The notes: generated from the letters alone by a model not told the origin. A stretch of 64,000 bases of DNA from Rubrobacter tropicus (GCF_011492945.1 NZ_CP045119.1:372001-436000); one strand, 5' to 3'. Shown: positions 50,961 through 59,895, counted from the first letter of the stretch. Made by a program: numbers and translations.

Positions 50961-51916
50961 GCGCGGCCACGGCGGTCCTCAGGCGGTTGAAGTTCTCCCG
51001 AGAGGTCGTGCTTCTCGGGGTGCTGATCGTCCTATTGGTCGTGATGTCCCTTCTCTCGCCGCTCTTCCTCACGGTGGGCAACCTGCTCAACACCTCGCGC
51101 TTTTTCGTCGAGGTGGGGCTAATGGCGCTCGGGATGACCCTGATAATCATCACCGGGGGCATCGACCTCTCGGTCGGCTCGAACCTGGCCCTCGTCTCGG
51201 TCGCGGTCGGGTTCTCCTACGCCGCCGACCTGCCCCTGCCCCTGGCGATAGTGTTCGGCCTCGTGGTCGGCCTTGCAGCCGGTCTCTTCAACGGCCTCTT
51301 CATAACCTTTCTGGACCTGCACCCGCTGGTCGTCACGTTGGGCACCTTCGCCCTGTTTCAGGGCCTGGCGTACGGCCTGTCGAGGGCGGAGGCGGTCTCG
51401 GATTTCCCCGCCTGGTTCGCCTACTTCGGGCAGGCTTACTTCCTGAACGTGGTGCCGGGGCAGTTGTTCATCTTTATCCTAGCCGTGGTGGTGGTCTGGC
51501 TGATCCTGTCGCGCACCCGCTTCGGCCGCTACGTGTACGCCATCGGCAACAACGAGGAGGCGGCCCATTTCTCCGGGGTGCCCGTCCGCAGGGTGAAGCT
51601 GGCCCTCTACTCCGGGATCGGGCTGCTTGTGGGCATGGCTGCGGTCATCTACACCTCGCGGGTCTACACGGCGCGCGGCGACTCGGGCCTCGGGCTGGAG
51701 CTCGACGTGATAAGCGCCGTGGTCCTCGGCGGGGCCAGCATCTACGGCGGATCGGGGACCATAGGCGGCACCGTGCTCGGCGTCCTGATCATCGCCACCT
51801 TGCGAAACGGCCTGGTTCTGGCCGGGGTGCCGAGCACCTGGCAGGTCTTCGTGCTGGGGGTCCTGCTCCTCGTGGCCGTCTTCCTGAACGAGTTTTTCCG
51901 AAGAAGGGAGGAGTGA
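50957..51916 (+). CDS. Rhamnose-type CUT2 ABC transporter permease 2
   Basis: 319 residues from the ATG at 50957, which overlaps the previous TGA; longer open frame to 50024 is a shadow. Signature ITGGIDLSVGSNLALVSVAVG and AVVLGGASIYGGSGTIGGTVLGVL. Its TGA overlaps a GTG at 51913, but the binding protein is better started at 51979. Confidence 0.9.
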   Translation: MSAATAVLRRLKFSREVVLLGVLIVLLVVMSLLSPLFLTVGNLLNTSRFFVEVGLMALGMTLIIITGGIDLSVGSNLALVSVAVGFSYAADLPLPLAIVFGLVVGLAAGLFNGLFITFLDLHPLVVTLGTFALFQGLAYGLSRAEAVSDFPAWFAYFGQAYFLNVVPGQLFIFILAVVVVWLILSRTRFGRYVYAIGNNEEAAHFSGVPVRRVKLALYSGIGLLVGMAAVIYTSRVYTARGDSGLGLELDVISAVVLGGASIYGGSGTIGGTVLGVLIIATLRNGLVLAGVPSTWQVFVLGVLLLVAVFLNEFFRRREE

Positions 51917-51978
51917 GCCGTATCCGAGAGAGGAGATCGTCGGTGAAGAGCGAAGCGTACCGAGAAGGAGGAGAGAAC

Positions 51979-53007
51979 GTGTCAGGATCCACGTGGGGGG
52001 TCAAGATAGTCCGTGTAGCCCTGCTGATGGCGTTGGTGCTGGTGGCCGCGTCCTGCGGCGTGGGACAGCAGCCGTCCCAGGGTGGCGGTGGCGGCGGCGG
52101 GCCGAAGAAGATCTGCATGATGCCCAAACTCGTCGGCATTCCCTACTTCAACGCCTCCGAGAAGGGCGCCGAGGAGGCGGCCAAGGACCTCGACGTCGAG
52201 CTTGTCTACGACGGGCCGACGGAGGCCAAGGCGGCGCTTCAGTCCCAGATGATCGAGCAGTGGATCCAGCAGCAGTGCGGCGCCATCTCGGTCGCCGCCA
52301 ACGACCCCGACGCCCTCGCCCCCGCCATGAAGAAGGCCGAGGACGCCGGGATCAAGACCTCTTCCTGGGACGCCGACGTGGCCAAGGACGCCCGCGAGGT
52401 CTTCGTGAACCAGGCGACCTTCGAGGCCATAGGCTACGAGCTCGTCGACGTGATGGCCGAGCAGACTGACGGCAAGGGCAAGTTCCTGGTAGTCACCGGC
52501 TCGCTGACCGCCCCGAACCAGGTCGCCTGGCTCAAGGAGATGCGCGAGCGCATGAAGGAGAAGTACCCCGAGATGTCCATCGCCTCCGTCGAACCCGGCG
52601 AGGAGGATCTCCAGCTCGGGATCGACATAACCAAGAACTACCTCAGGGCCAACCCCGATACGGCGGGCGTCTTCGGGATAACCTCCGTCGCCCTGCCCGG
52701 CGCGGCCGAGGCCGTCGAGCAGGAGGGGCTCGAGGGCGAGGTGGCCGTTACCGGCCTCTCGACGCCGAACGACATGAAGCCCTACCTCGAGTCGGGGGCC
52801 GTGGAGAAGTTTGTCCTCTGGAACCCTGTGGACCTCGGCTACCTTGCCGTCCACGTCGCCAACGCCCAGATAGAGGGCAACATGCCCAAATCGGGGACCT
52901 TCGAAGCCGGCCGGCTGGGCAAGGTGGAGATGATCGCCGAGGATGAGGTCCTTCTCGGGCCGCCGCTGGTCTTCAGCCAGGACAATATAGACGAGTACGA
53001 CTTCTAG
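51979..53007 (+). CDS. Rhamnose-type ABC transporter substrate-binding lipoprotein
   Basis: 342 residues. The GTG at 51979 has GGAGGAG upstream and gives a clean lipoprotein signal (VKIVRVALLMALVLVAASC) then a Gly-rich linker. The mature part is a type I periplasmic-binding fold: KICMMPKLVGIPYFNASEKGAEEAAKDLDVELVYDGPTEA, GAISVAANDPDALAPAMKKAEDAGIKTSSWDAD, VTGSLTAPNQVAWLKEM, TGLSTPNDMKPYLESGAVEKFVLWNPVDLGYLAV. The LVGIPYFNASEKG start is close to rhamnose-binding RhaS proteins. An alternative start at 51913 also has a ribosome site. Confidence 0.9.
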   Translation: MSGSTWGVKIVRVALLMALVLVAASCGVGQQPSQGGGGGGGPKKICMMPKLVGIPYFNASEKGAEEAAKDLDVELVYDGPTEAKAALQSQMIEQWIQQQCGAISVAANDPDALAPAMKKAEDAGIKTSSWDADVAKDAREVFVNQATFEAIGYELVDVMAEQTDGKGKFLVVTGSLTAPNQVAWLKEMRERMKEKYPEMSIASVEPGEEDLQLGIDITKNYLRANPDTAGVFGITSVALPGAAEAVEQEGLEGEVAVTGLSTPNDMKPYLESGAVEKFVLWNPVDLGYLAVHVANAQIEGNMPKSGTFEAGRLGKVEMIAEDEVLLGPPLVFSQDNIDEYDF

Positions 53008-53019
53008 GGCAGCACAGGC

Positions 53020-53047
53020 GCCGGCGCCCCTCATGAGAGGCGCCGGC
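53020..53047 (+). terminator. Intercistronic stem-loop after the binding-protein gene
   Basis: GCCGGCGCC..CTC, ATGA loop, GAGGCGCCGGC: an imperfect GC-rich hairpin 12 bases past the stop, without U-tract. It may stabilise or attenuate rather than end the transcript, because the isomerase follows directly. Confidence 0.55.
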
Positions 53048-53071
53048 ACCCGATTGGAGGAGGAGAAAGCT

Positions 53072-54289
53072 TTGAAGAGTACGGAAGGGCCGGCCTACGA
53101 GGGCCTTTCGGGGACCCTCGCGGCCCGGGGGGTCGACGTCGACCGGGTGGAGGGGCGGCTGCGCTCGCAGAGGTTGGAGACCCCGTCCTGGGGCTACGGC
53201 GACACCGGCACGCGCTTCGCGGTCTTCCCGCAGAGGGGCGTGCCCCGCGACCCCTTCGAGAAGGTGGCCGACGCCGCCCGGGTCCACGGGCTGACCGGCG
53301 TCTGCCCGACGGTCGCCGTCCACATCCCGTGGGACAGGGTGGACGACTACGGTGAGCTGAGAGGACACGCGGAATCCCTGGGCTTGCGCATCGGCGCGGT
53401 CAACCCCAACCTTTTTCAGGAGCCGGGGTACAGGCTCGGCAGCGTCTGCCACCTTGATCCGGACGTCAGGCGCGAGGCCACGGACCACCTGCTCGAGTGC
53501 GTGCGCGTGGCGGGGGAGGTCGGCTCCGACGTCCTCTCCCTGTGGTTCGCCGACGGCACCAACTACGCCGGCCAGGACTCGTTCATCGAGCGCCGCCACC
53601 GGATGGTCGATTGCCTGGGCGAGGTCTACTCGGCCATGCCCGAAAGTATGCGGATGCTGCTCGAGTACAAGCCCTACGAGCCGGCCTTCTACCACACCGA
53701 CCTCGCAGACTGGGGCGCGGCCCTCACCGTCTGCCAGAAGCTCGGCGACAGGGCCGAAGTCCTGGTGGACCTCGGGCACCACGCCAAGGAGGTAAACATA
53801 GAGTACGTGGTGGCGCTGCTGTTGGACGAGGGTCGGCTCGGGGGTTTCCACTTCAACAACCGCAAGTACGGCGACGACGACCTCATCGTCGGGAGCGTCA
53901 ACCCGTTCGAGCTGTTCCTGATCTACGTCGAGCTCGTCGGGGCGGAGGAGCACTCCGAGACGCGCATCGACTACATGATCGACCAGACCCACAACATCGA
54001 GCCCAAGATGGAGGCCATGATCCTCTCCGTCATGAACCTCCAGGAAGCCTACGCGAAAGCCCTCCTGGTGGACCGCCGGGCGCTCGACGAGGCCCGTCGC
54101 GCGGGCGACGTCCTCGGCGCGCACCGAACCCTGCTCGACGCCTACGCCACGGACGTACGCCCGCTGTGCGCGAAGGTCCGCGAGGACCTGGGCGCCGCGG
54201 CCGACCCGATAGCCGCCTTCAAAGAGAGCGGGTACGCGGAGAAGGTCGCCGCCGAGCGCGGCGAGGGCGCCGGGGCGGGATGGAGTTAA
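53072..54289 (+). CDS. rhaI: L-rhamnose isomerase (RhaI type)
   Basis: 405 residues from the TTG at 53072 with GGAGGAGGAG upstream. TIM-barrel isomerase of the Pseudomonas-stutzeri-type L-rhamnose isomerase group: ETPSWGYGDTGTRFAVFPQRGVPRDPFEKVADAA, GAVNPNLFQEPGYRLGSVCHLDP, SLWFADGTNYAGQDSF, metal ligands in LLEYKPYEPAFYHTD, VLVDLGHHAKEVNIEY and FHFNNRKYGDDDL. Converts L-rhamnose to L-rhamnulose. It differs from enterobacterial RhaA. Directly upstream of the aldolase/dehydrogenase gene. Confidence 0.93.
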   Translation: MKSTEGPAYEGLSGTLAARGVDVDRVEGRLRSQRLETPSWGYGDTGTRFAVFPQRGVPRDPFEKVADAARVHGLTGVCPTVAVHIPWDRVDDYGELRGHAESLGLRIGAVNPNLFQEPGYRLGSVCHLDPDVRREATDHLLECVRVAGEVGSDVLSLWFADGTNYAGQDSFIERRHRMVDCLGEVYSAMPESMRMLLEYKPYEPAFYHTDLADWGAALTVCQKLGDRAEVLVDLGHHAKEVNIEYVVALLLDEGRLGGFHFNNRKYGDDDLIVGSVNPFELFLIYVELVGAEEHSETRIDYMIDQTHNIEPKMEAMILSVMNLQEAYAKALLVDRRALDEARRAGDVLGAHRTLLDAYATDVRPLCAKVREDLGAAADPIAAFKESGYAEKVAAERGEGAGAGWS

Positions 54290-54290
54290 A

Positions 54291-54447
54291 GCTGTCAGCC
54301 ATCAGCGGTCAGCTTCCAGCCAGTCGATGGGTGGCGAAAGTGAGTCCCGCTCTTGGAACCGCGAGGTTGGCGCTGCACCGTGAAACGCTTGCGAATGACG
54401 AACGGAATACAAAGAGCTGATGGCTGACGGCTGATAGCTGACAGCGC
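54291..54447. repeat. Word-repeat A6 (GTCAGC/GCTGA family), two inverted arms
   Basis: The left arm AGCTGTCAGCCATCAGCGGT, CAGCTTCCAGCC and right arm AGCTGATGGCTGACGGCTGA, TAGCTGACAGCG are inverted, about 85 bases apart. Inside the rhamnose operon, between isomerase and aldolase genes. Confidence 0.7.
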
Positions 54448-54467
54448 CGACCGTAGGGAGGCCACAC

Positions 54468-56552
54468 ATGCAGACGAGGATACCCGGGTCAACGGAGAAC
54501 CTGTGGGACGGGGGCGCGGTCGCCGGCCTCTCGGAGCTCGAGAAGCTGGCCCACCGCTCGAACCTCCTGGGCAGGGACCGATCTGTCGCCAACTTCGGGG
54601 GCGGCAACACTTCTACAAAGGCGAGGGAGCGCGACCACGCCGGGCGGGAGGTGGACGTCCTCTGGGTCAAGGGCTCCGGCTCGGACCTTGCCACGATAGG
54701 GGCGGGACAGTTCACCGGTCTCAAGTTGGGCGAGGTGCTGCCGCTTGAGGAGCGGGACGGGATGAGCGACGAGGAGATGGTCGCCTACCTCGCCGCCTGC
54801 CAGCTCAGGCCGGACATGCCGAGGGGGTCGATAGAGACGCTCCTGCACGCCTTCGTGCCCCACCCGCACGTGGACCACACGCACCCCGACGCGATCAACA
54901 TGATCTGCTGCGCCGGGGGCGGCGAGGACCTGGCCGCCCGGTGCTTCGGTCATGAAGCCGTCTGGATCCCCTACATCCGTCCCGGCTTCACCCTCTCCAG
55001 GCAGGTCGGGGAAGCCGTGAGGAACAACCCGAACGCGAAGTTCGTCCTGCTCGCCAAGCACGGCCTCGTCACCTACGGGAGCACCCACGAGGAGAGCTAC
55101 GGGCGGACTATCGAGGCCATCAACCGCGCCGCCGAGTTCGTGGCGGGCAGGGCCGGGGAGCCGTTCGGCGGCCGGTCGGTCGAGCCGCCCGCGCCAGGGA
55201 GACGTGAGGAGCTGCTCGCGGGCGTCCTGCCCGCCTTGCGCGGGGCGCTCTCTTCCGGGTCAGCGGAGGCTGCGCACAAGATCCTGCGCGTCGACCACAC
55301 CTCGGACGACGTCCTCGAGTTCGTCTGCGGGCGCGACTCCAGGGAACTCTCCCAGGTTGGCGCCGCCTGCCCCGACCACCTGGTAAGGACGAAGGTAAGG
55401 CCCCTCTGGGTGGAATTCGACCCCGCGAACGAGGGTGCCGGGGAGCTGAAAACGAAGCTCTGCGAGGGGGTCGAGGCTTACAGACGGGACTACGAGGCGT
55501 ACTACGCGCGCCACGAGGAGGCCGACGAGGAGATGTTCGACCCGAACCCGAGGGTCGTCTTGATCCGGGGCGTCGGGCTCGTGGCCGCCGCGCAGAACGC
55601 CAAGGAGGCGGGCCTGAGCAGGGACTTCGCCTACAGGGCCATCAACGTCATGCGCGGCGCCCACACCCTCGGCGGCTACGTCTCCCTGACGGAGGAGGAA
55701 TCCTACGCGATCGAGTACTGGCCCCTGGAGCTCTACAAGCTCGCCCAGGCTCCGCCTCCCCGCGAGCTCGCGGGCAGGGTCGCCTTCGTCACCGGAGGTG
55801 CCGGGGGCATAGGCGGCGCCGTGGCTCGGTCCCTGGCCGCGGAGGGGGCCTGCGTCGTGGCCTGCGACCTCGACGAAGAAGGCGCCGGAGAGGTCGCGGA
55901 GAGCCTGCCTCAGCCTGGCATAGCCGCCCGGGCCGACGTCACCGAAGAGGAGGAGGTCGCCCGCGCCTACCGCCGGGCCATCCTCGAGTACGGCGGGGTG
56001 GACGTCGTGGTCTCAAACGCGGGCCTCGCCTCCTCCGCGCCCATCGAGGAGACGAGCGTCGAGATGTGGGACAAGAACCACGCCGTGCTCGCCAAAGGGT
56101 ACTTCCTCGTCGCGCGCGAGGCGTTCAAGATCATGAGGGAGCAGGGGATCGGGGGCAGCCTCATCTTCGTGGCCTCCAAGAACGCCCTGGCGGCCGGCAA
56201 GAACGCGGCCGCCTACTCCTCGGCGAAGGCCGCCGAGCTGCACCTGGCGCGTTGCCTGGCCGAGGAGGGGGGAGCCGCGGGCATCCGGGTCAACACGGTC
56301 AACCCCGACGCGGTCCTGAGCGGGTCGAGGATCTGGGGCTCCTCCTGGCGCGAGGAGCGCGCCGCCGCCTACGGCATCGAGCCGGGCGAGCTGGAGGAGC
56401 ATTACCGCCAGCGCAACGTGCTCAAGGTCAACGTGCTCCCCGAGAACATCGCCGAGGCCGTCCTGCACTTCGCCTCAGCGGCGCGCTCATCCCGCAGCAC
56501 CGGCAACGTCCTGAACGTGGACGGCGGCGTGAAGGACGCCTACCCAAGGTGA
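54468..56552 (+). CDS. Bifunctional rhamnulose-1-phosphate aldolase / L-lactaldehyde dehydrogenase
   Basis: 694 residues, two fused enzymes. Residues ~1-420: class II aldolase with NFGGGNTSTKA, VLWVKGSGSDLATI, PHPHVDHTHPDAINMI and VLLAKHGLVTYG (Zn His). From about 440: SDR dehydrogenase with GRVAFVTGGAGGIGGAVARSLAAEG, VSNAG, Ser in SLIFVASKNAL, YSSAKAA. This is the known RhaE/RhaW-type fusion: it splits rhamnulose-1-P to dihydroxyacetone-P and L-lactaldehyde and oxidises the latter to L-lactate. Last gene of the operon; completes the pathway from rhamnoside to lactate and triose phosphate. Confidence 0.95.
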   Translation: MQTRIPGSTENLWDGGAVAGLSELEKLAHRSNLLGRDRSVANFGGGNTSTKARERDHAGREVDVLWVKGSGSDLATIGAGQFTGLKLGEVLPLEERDGMSDEEMVAYLAACQLRPDMPRGSIETLLHAFVPHPHVDHTHPDAINMICCAGGGEDLAARCFGHEAVWIPYIRPGFTLSRQVGEAVRNNPNAKFVLLAKHGLVTYGSTHEESYGRTIEAINRAAEFVAGRAGEPFGGRSVEPPAPGRREELLAGVLPALRGALSSGSAEAAHKILRVDHTSDDVLEFVCGRDSRELSQVGAACPDHLVRTKVRPLWVEFDPANEGAGELKTKLCEGVEAYRRDYEAYYARHEEADEEMFDPNPRVVLIRGVGLVAAAQNAKEAGLSRDFAYRAINVMRGAHTLGGYVSLTEEESYAIEYWPLELYKLAQAPPPRELAGRVAFVTGGAGGIGGAVARSLAAEGACVVACDLDEEGAGEVAESLPQPGIAARADVTEEEEVARAYRRAILEYGGVDVVVSNAGLASSAPIEETSVEMWDKNHAVLAKGYFLVAREAFKIMREQGIGGSLIFVASKNALAAGKNAAAYSSAKAAELHLARCLAEEGGAAGIRVNTVNPDAVLSGSRIWGSSWREERAAAYGIEPGELEEHYRQRNVLKVNVLPENIAEAVLHFASAARSSRSTGNVLNVDGGVKDAYPR

Positions 56553-56569
56553 GGTTGCGGCATCCGGCG

Positions 56570-56740
56570 GCGGTACTGTTCCTGATAGCGGGTTGCGTAA
56601 GGACCGAACGTTGGTGTTGGTGAGGTTTTGAGGTTCTTGGGCACCGAGGTCTTGAGGGGCGCGTCACGAAACGGACGGGGGAGCCCCGACCCTCCGCCCC
56701 TGAAAGCCTAAAAGCCTTGGAACCTCGAAACCTCCGCAAC
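56570..56740. repeat. Word-repeat C1 (ACCTC family), two inverted arms
   Basis: The left arm GGTGAGGTTTTGAGGTTCTT, GGGC and right arm GCCTTGGAACCTCGAAACC, TCCGCAAC are inverted. Same architecture as the A and B elements but with a third word set. It follows the last gene of the rhamnose operon. Confidence 0.55.
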
Positions 56741-56744
56741 TCGT

Positions 56745-56763
56745 GGCCCGTTCGCGACGGGCC
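56745..56763. terminator. Possible terminator of the rhamnose operon
   Basis: GGCCCGT-TCGCG-ACGGGCC, a 7-bp perfect stem about 190 bases after the last gene and just beyond repeat C1. No U-tract. Confidence 0.4.
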
Positions 56764-56994
56764 CCATCCTTCCGCAAACCGCTGTGAGGCCAGAAGAGTC
56801 CGACGCGTCGGGCTGGCTGGGGCGAAAGGCCAGACCGGGGTCGACCCGAGCATGAGTTTCCCCCGCATCCTGTCGCTGCGGTGGCGCATGGACCGATCCG
56901 TACCGAACGAAAGAGGCAGAGGTTACGCCGGACTTTCTCCGGGTACAGCTATTCCGTTTACGCGAGGCGTCGGCGAGGACGGAGGAGACCTGAC

Positions 56995-57411
56995 ATGGGC
57001 AGAAGGGGCAGGCGCGGGGGATCGCAGGGTCGCGCGCAGGGCCGCGTGCGGGAGCGCGTGCGTGGGGGCTCGAAGCGTGGCGGCGGAGGAAGCCCGGGCC
57101 GCAAACGGAGTGGCTTCGACGTGGGCGCCATGGAAGACCTGGCGGGCCGCCTGACGGACCGCCGCGGGGGGTCTTCGGGGCTCGCGGGCGCCGCCGCGGG
57201 GCTCGCCGGTGGAGGCCTCGCGGGCAAGCTCCTGGGAGGCGGTTCGGAGGGTTCCGAGGAGGACTTCAGGGGCGAGGTGGCAGACCGATTCGCCCTCGTC
57301 GAAGAACGCCTGCAGCTCTTGGAGGATCAGGTGCGGGAGCTACGTGAGATGCTGGGGAGCGGAGAAGCTTCCGGGGAACCCGAGGGCGGGGCGGACACCA
57401 ACGAATTTTAG
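56995..57411 (+). CDS. Small Arg/Gly-rich protein with C-terminal coiled coil
   Basis: 138 residues from the ATG at 56995 with GGAGGAG upstream; a longer frame to 56881 is rejected. The first ~45 residues are Arg/Gly-rich and basic, a middle Gly/Ala stretch (LAGAAAGLAGGGLAGKLLGGG) could be a membrane-interacting or flexible segment, and FALVEERLQLLEDQVRELREML at the end is a coiled coil. No known domain. Might bind nucleic acid or membranes. Convergent with the next gene. Confidence 0.6.
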   Translation: MGRRGRRGGSQGRAQGRVRERVRGGSKRGGGGSPGRKRSGFDVGAMEDLAGRLTDRRGGSSGLAGAAAGLAGGGLAGKLLGGGSEGSEEDFRGEVADRFALVEERLQLLEDQVRELREMLGSGEASGEPEGGADTNEF

Positions 57412-57431
57412 CGTTCGGGGCCTCTGGCGGG

Positions 57432-57905
57432 TCAGGTCTCGTCTTCCAGGGCTTCCACGATCGCGTCTTCGATGGCGTCTTCCACGATGTCGGCGGCGAG
57501 TATCGATTCCAGGCCGTCGAGGACGTCCTCGGCGTCCAGCACGTAGGTGCCGTAGCCATCGGTTCGCGCCCGTTGCCTCAGGGCGTCCATTATTTCGAGG
57601 AGGCATCCGGCGCCCCACTGGATGTCTGACTGATCCAGCCTGGAAGTCGCCACGCTCACCACGGCATCCACGGCGGCCGGCTCCAGCCCGCCTGACTCGG
57701 GGTCGATCAGCAGGTAGTCGTTGGCCCGGAGCACCTCCTCGACCACCCGTTTGGCGTCCGGCATCGGGGGGACTTCGAAGAGGGGGAGGTAGGCGGCGGA
57801 GATCACGCGCAGCGCCTTTACCTGGTGGTTGTGGTCGCCCCGCGCGTAGTTTTCTATGACCCCGAAAAGCTCGGGAAAACTCTCTGTGCCCGTGGGCTCC
57901 GTCAT
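57432..57905 (-). CDS. Hypothetical acidic protein, 157 residues
   Basis: From the ATG at 57905 with GGGAGG close upstream; the longer frame to 57974 is not needed. Acidic, soluble, helix-rich: ELFGVIENYARGDHNHQVKALRVISAAYLPLFEVPP, VLRANDYLLIDPESGG, and a C-terminal Asp/Glu/Ala-rich tail (ILAADIVEDAIEDAIVEALEDE). Family not recognised. Separated from the convergent coiled-coil gene by 20 bases and divergent from the helicase. Confidence 0.65.
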   Translation of the reverse strand: MTEPTGTESFPELFGVIENYARGDHNHQVKALRVISAAYLPLFEVPPMPDAKRVVEEVLRANDYLLIDPESGGLEPAAVDAVVSVATSRLDQSDIQWGAGCLLEIMDALRQRARTDGYGTYVLDAEDVLDGLESILAADIVEDAIEDAIVEALEDET

Positions 57906-58198
57906 CGTCCGTCCTCCCGTCAGCGTTGGCCGTGGCGCCGGGCCGGGCCCGACGCGCAATCTATACCCCCGCAAACGGAAACCTACCCGTGACGATCCCC
58001 GCCTCGAATACGGGCGAACGTGCGGTATACTCCCCTCCGTTACGCGATAAAGAACTTACGTCCACGATCTTCGAGATGCCCGAAGCGCATCTCTTTTTTT
58101 GTGCTTTGCGTCTATCTCCTCACGTTGAGCGGTAGCCCACGACGTACGCTCCTTATTGTGGCGACTACTGACCAGCGAGAGAGAGGAAGCGCACCACC

Positions 58199-59347
58199 TT
58201 GACAGAGACCATACACGAGGTCCGAACGGCCTCGTTCACAGACCTGCCCATCTCCGAGAACGTCCGACGGGCCGTCGCCGGCCAGGGCTGGGAGACCCCG
58301 ACGCCCATCCAGGCTCTGGCGATGCCCGAGCTTCTAGACGGCGAAGACGTCGTCGGCCTCGCCCAGACCGGCAGCGGCAAGACCGCCGCCTTCGCCATAC
58401 CCCTCATAGAGAGCCTGGATAGGAAGCCGCGGGGCGTCCAGGCGCTCGTGCTCGTGCCGACGCGGGAACTCGCGTCTCAGGCCGCGACGGAGATCTCGAA
58501 CCTCTCCCGCTACAGCCCGGTTCGTCCGGTAGTCCTATGCGGCGGCGTCGGCATAGGGCCCCAGATCAAGGCCCTCAAAAACCGCGCAACCTCCGTCGTC
58601 GTCGGCACGCCCGGGCGCATCCTCGACCACCTCCAGCGCGGCACGCTGCGGTTGAACGCGGTGCGCTACCTCGTGCTCGACGAGGCCGACCGGATGCTGG
58701 ACATGGGCTTTGCCCCGGACGTGGGCCGCATCCTCTCCCACACCCCGAACGAACGGCAGACCGCCCTCTTCTCGGCGACGATGCCGGACGCGATCAAGGG
58801 CATGGTCAAGCGCCACATGCGCTCCCCCCGCTACCTGACGGTCGAGTCCGAGGCCCCCACGGTCGACACCGTCGAGCAGGTCTACTACCGCCTCGACGGC
58901 AAGGACAAGACCCGCGCCCTGCGGGCCCTCATCGACGCCGAGAAGGACCCCGTGGCTATAGTCTTCCGCCGCACCAAGCACGGCGCAACCAAGCTGCACC
59001 GCCAGCTCGAGAAGGCCGGCTACAGGGCGGCCCTCCTACACGGCGGCAAGACGCAGGCGCAGCGCACGAAGACGCTCGACGGCTTCACCAAGGGCCGGAC
59101 CCGCATCCTGGTCGCAACCAACGTCGCCTCGCGCGGGCTCGACATCCCGAACGTCTCGCACGTAGTCAACTACGATCTGCCCGAGGACACCGAGACCTAC
59201 GTCCACCGCATCGGCCGCACCGCGCGGGCCGGCAAGGAAGGCGTGGCCGTAACGCTCGTTGGCGAGGCCGAGGTGAGGGACTTCAAGAAGATCCAACGCG
59301 CCCTGCCCGTCGAGGTCCGCGAGAGCCGGCTCTCCCTCTCCGCCTGA
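58199..59347 (+). CDS. DEAD-box ATP-dependent RNA helicase
   Basis: 382 residues, a minimal DEAD helicase core with short tails. Q motif FTDLPISENVRRAVAGQGWETPTPIQALAMP; I AQTGSGKT; Ia PTRELASQ; GTPGRILDHL; II VLDEADRML; III FSATMP; IV VAIVFRRTKHGATKL; V ATNVASRGLDIPNV; VI YVHRIGRTARAGKEG. Unwinds RNA structure in cold response, ribosome assembly or mRNA decay. TTG start with AGAGGAAG upstream. No long basic or RGG tail, which distinguishes it from CsdA/DbpA-type paralogues. Confidence 0.92.
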   Translation: MTETIHEVRTASFTDLPISENVRRAVAGQGWETPTPIQALAMPELLDGEDVVGLAQTGSGKTAAFAIPLIESLDRKPRGVQALVLVPTRELASQAATEISNLSRYSPVRPVVLCGGVGIGPQIKALKNRATSVVVGTPGRILDHLQRGTLRLNAVRYLVLDEADRMLDMGFAPDVGRILSHTPNERQTALFSATMPDAIKGMVKRHMRSPRYLTVESEAPTVDTVEQVYYRLDGKDKTRALRALIDAEKDPVAIVFRRTKHGATKLHRQLEKAGYRAALLHGGKTQAQRTKTLDGFTKGRTRILVATNVASRGLDIPNVSHVVNYDLPEDTETYVHRIGRTARAGKEGVAVTLVGEAEVRDFKKIQRALPVEVRESRLSLSA

Positions 59348-59367
59348 GTCGGCGGCGTAGGAGGCAC

Positions 59368-59895
59368 TTATCCCGGCCAGCGCCGGAGTAGCGGACCCTC
59401 CCCGCCGAAGAGGGGGTCCGTCTCCGGCATCGGGACGTCGCGGATGTTCTCAAGTACCCCGGGCCGTTCGCCCTCTTCGCCGGTTCTCAGGTCGTAGTTC
59501 TCCTGGCCGCGCGGGTACGCCCCGACCACGGTGAACCCGCCGCCGGAGCTTTCTCTACAATGCCCCACCCCCGCCGGGATGACCACCACGTCGCCCGCCC
59601 TCACTTCGACGGTCTCACCTTCGGGACCGCCGAAAGTTATGCGCGCCTCACCGCCGACCACGCACAGGACCTCGTGGGACGTGCTGTGGTAGTGGTGGTA
59701 CGGGAAGACGCCGTTCACCCAGGCGCCGCCCCAGCCGTTCTCGGCGAGTAGCCCTTTGCAGCGCGAAGGGTTCTGTTCGTCCTCTGGCAGCGCCTGCGGG
59801 TAGAAGAGCAGTGGCAGTGTCGGATTGTTAGGGATGAGACCGTCGTCCTCGAAGAGGTACTCTCGTACATCGATGCCCGGCATTCGCCCTTGCAT
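59368..59895 (-). CDS. Cupin-domain protein, YjlB-like
   Basis: 175 residues from the ATG at 59895 with GGGAGG upstream. Single cupin barrel: metal ligands in PYHHYHSTSHEVLCVVGGEARITFGG and GDVVVIPAGVGHCRESSGGGFTVVGAYPRGQENYDLR. Also LIPNNPTLPLLFYPQALPEDE. The sequence resembles Bacillus YjlB, which has no assigned reaction. Convergent with the helicase; divergent from the toxin-antitoxin pair. Confidence 0.88.
   Translation of the reverse strand: MQGRMPGIDVREYLFEDDGLIPNNPTLPLLFYPQALPEDEQNPSRCKGLLAENGWGGAWVNGVFPYHHYHSTSHEVLCVVGGEARITFGGPEGETVEVRAGDVVVIPAGVGHCRESSGGGFTVVGAYPRGQENYDLRTGEEGERPGVLENIRDVPMPETDPLFGGEGPLLRRWPG

Larger units (their letters stand above)
56553..56994. other. 440-bp intergenic region after the rhamnose operon
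   Basis: It contains word-repeat C1 and a hairpin (56745-56763). No gene with support; open frames here are short and without ribosome sites. Confidence 0.5.
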
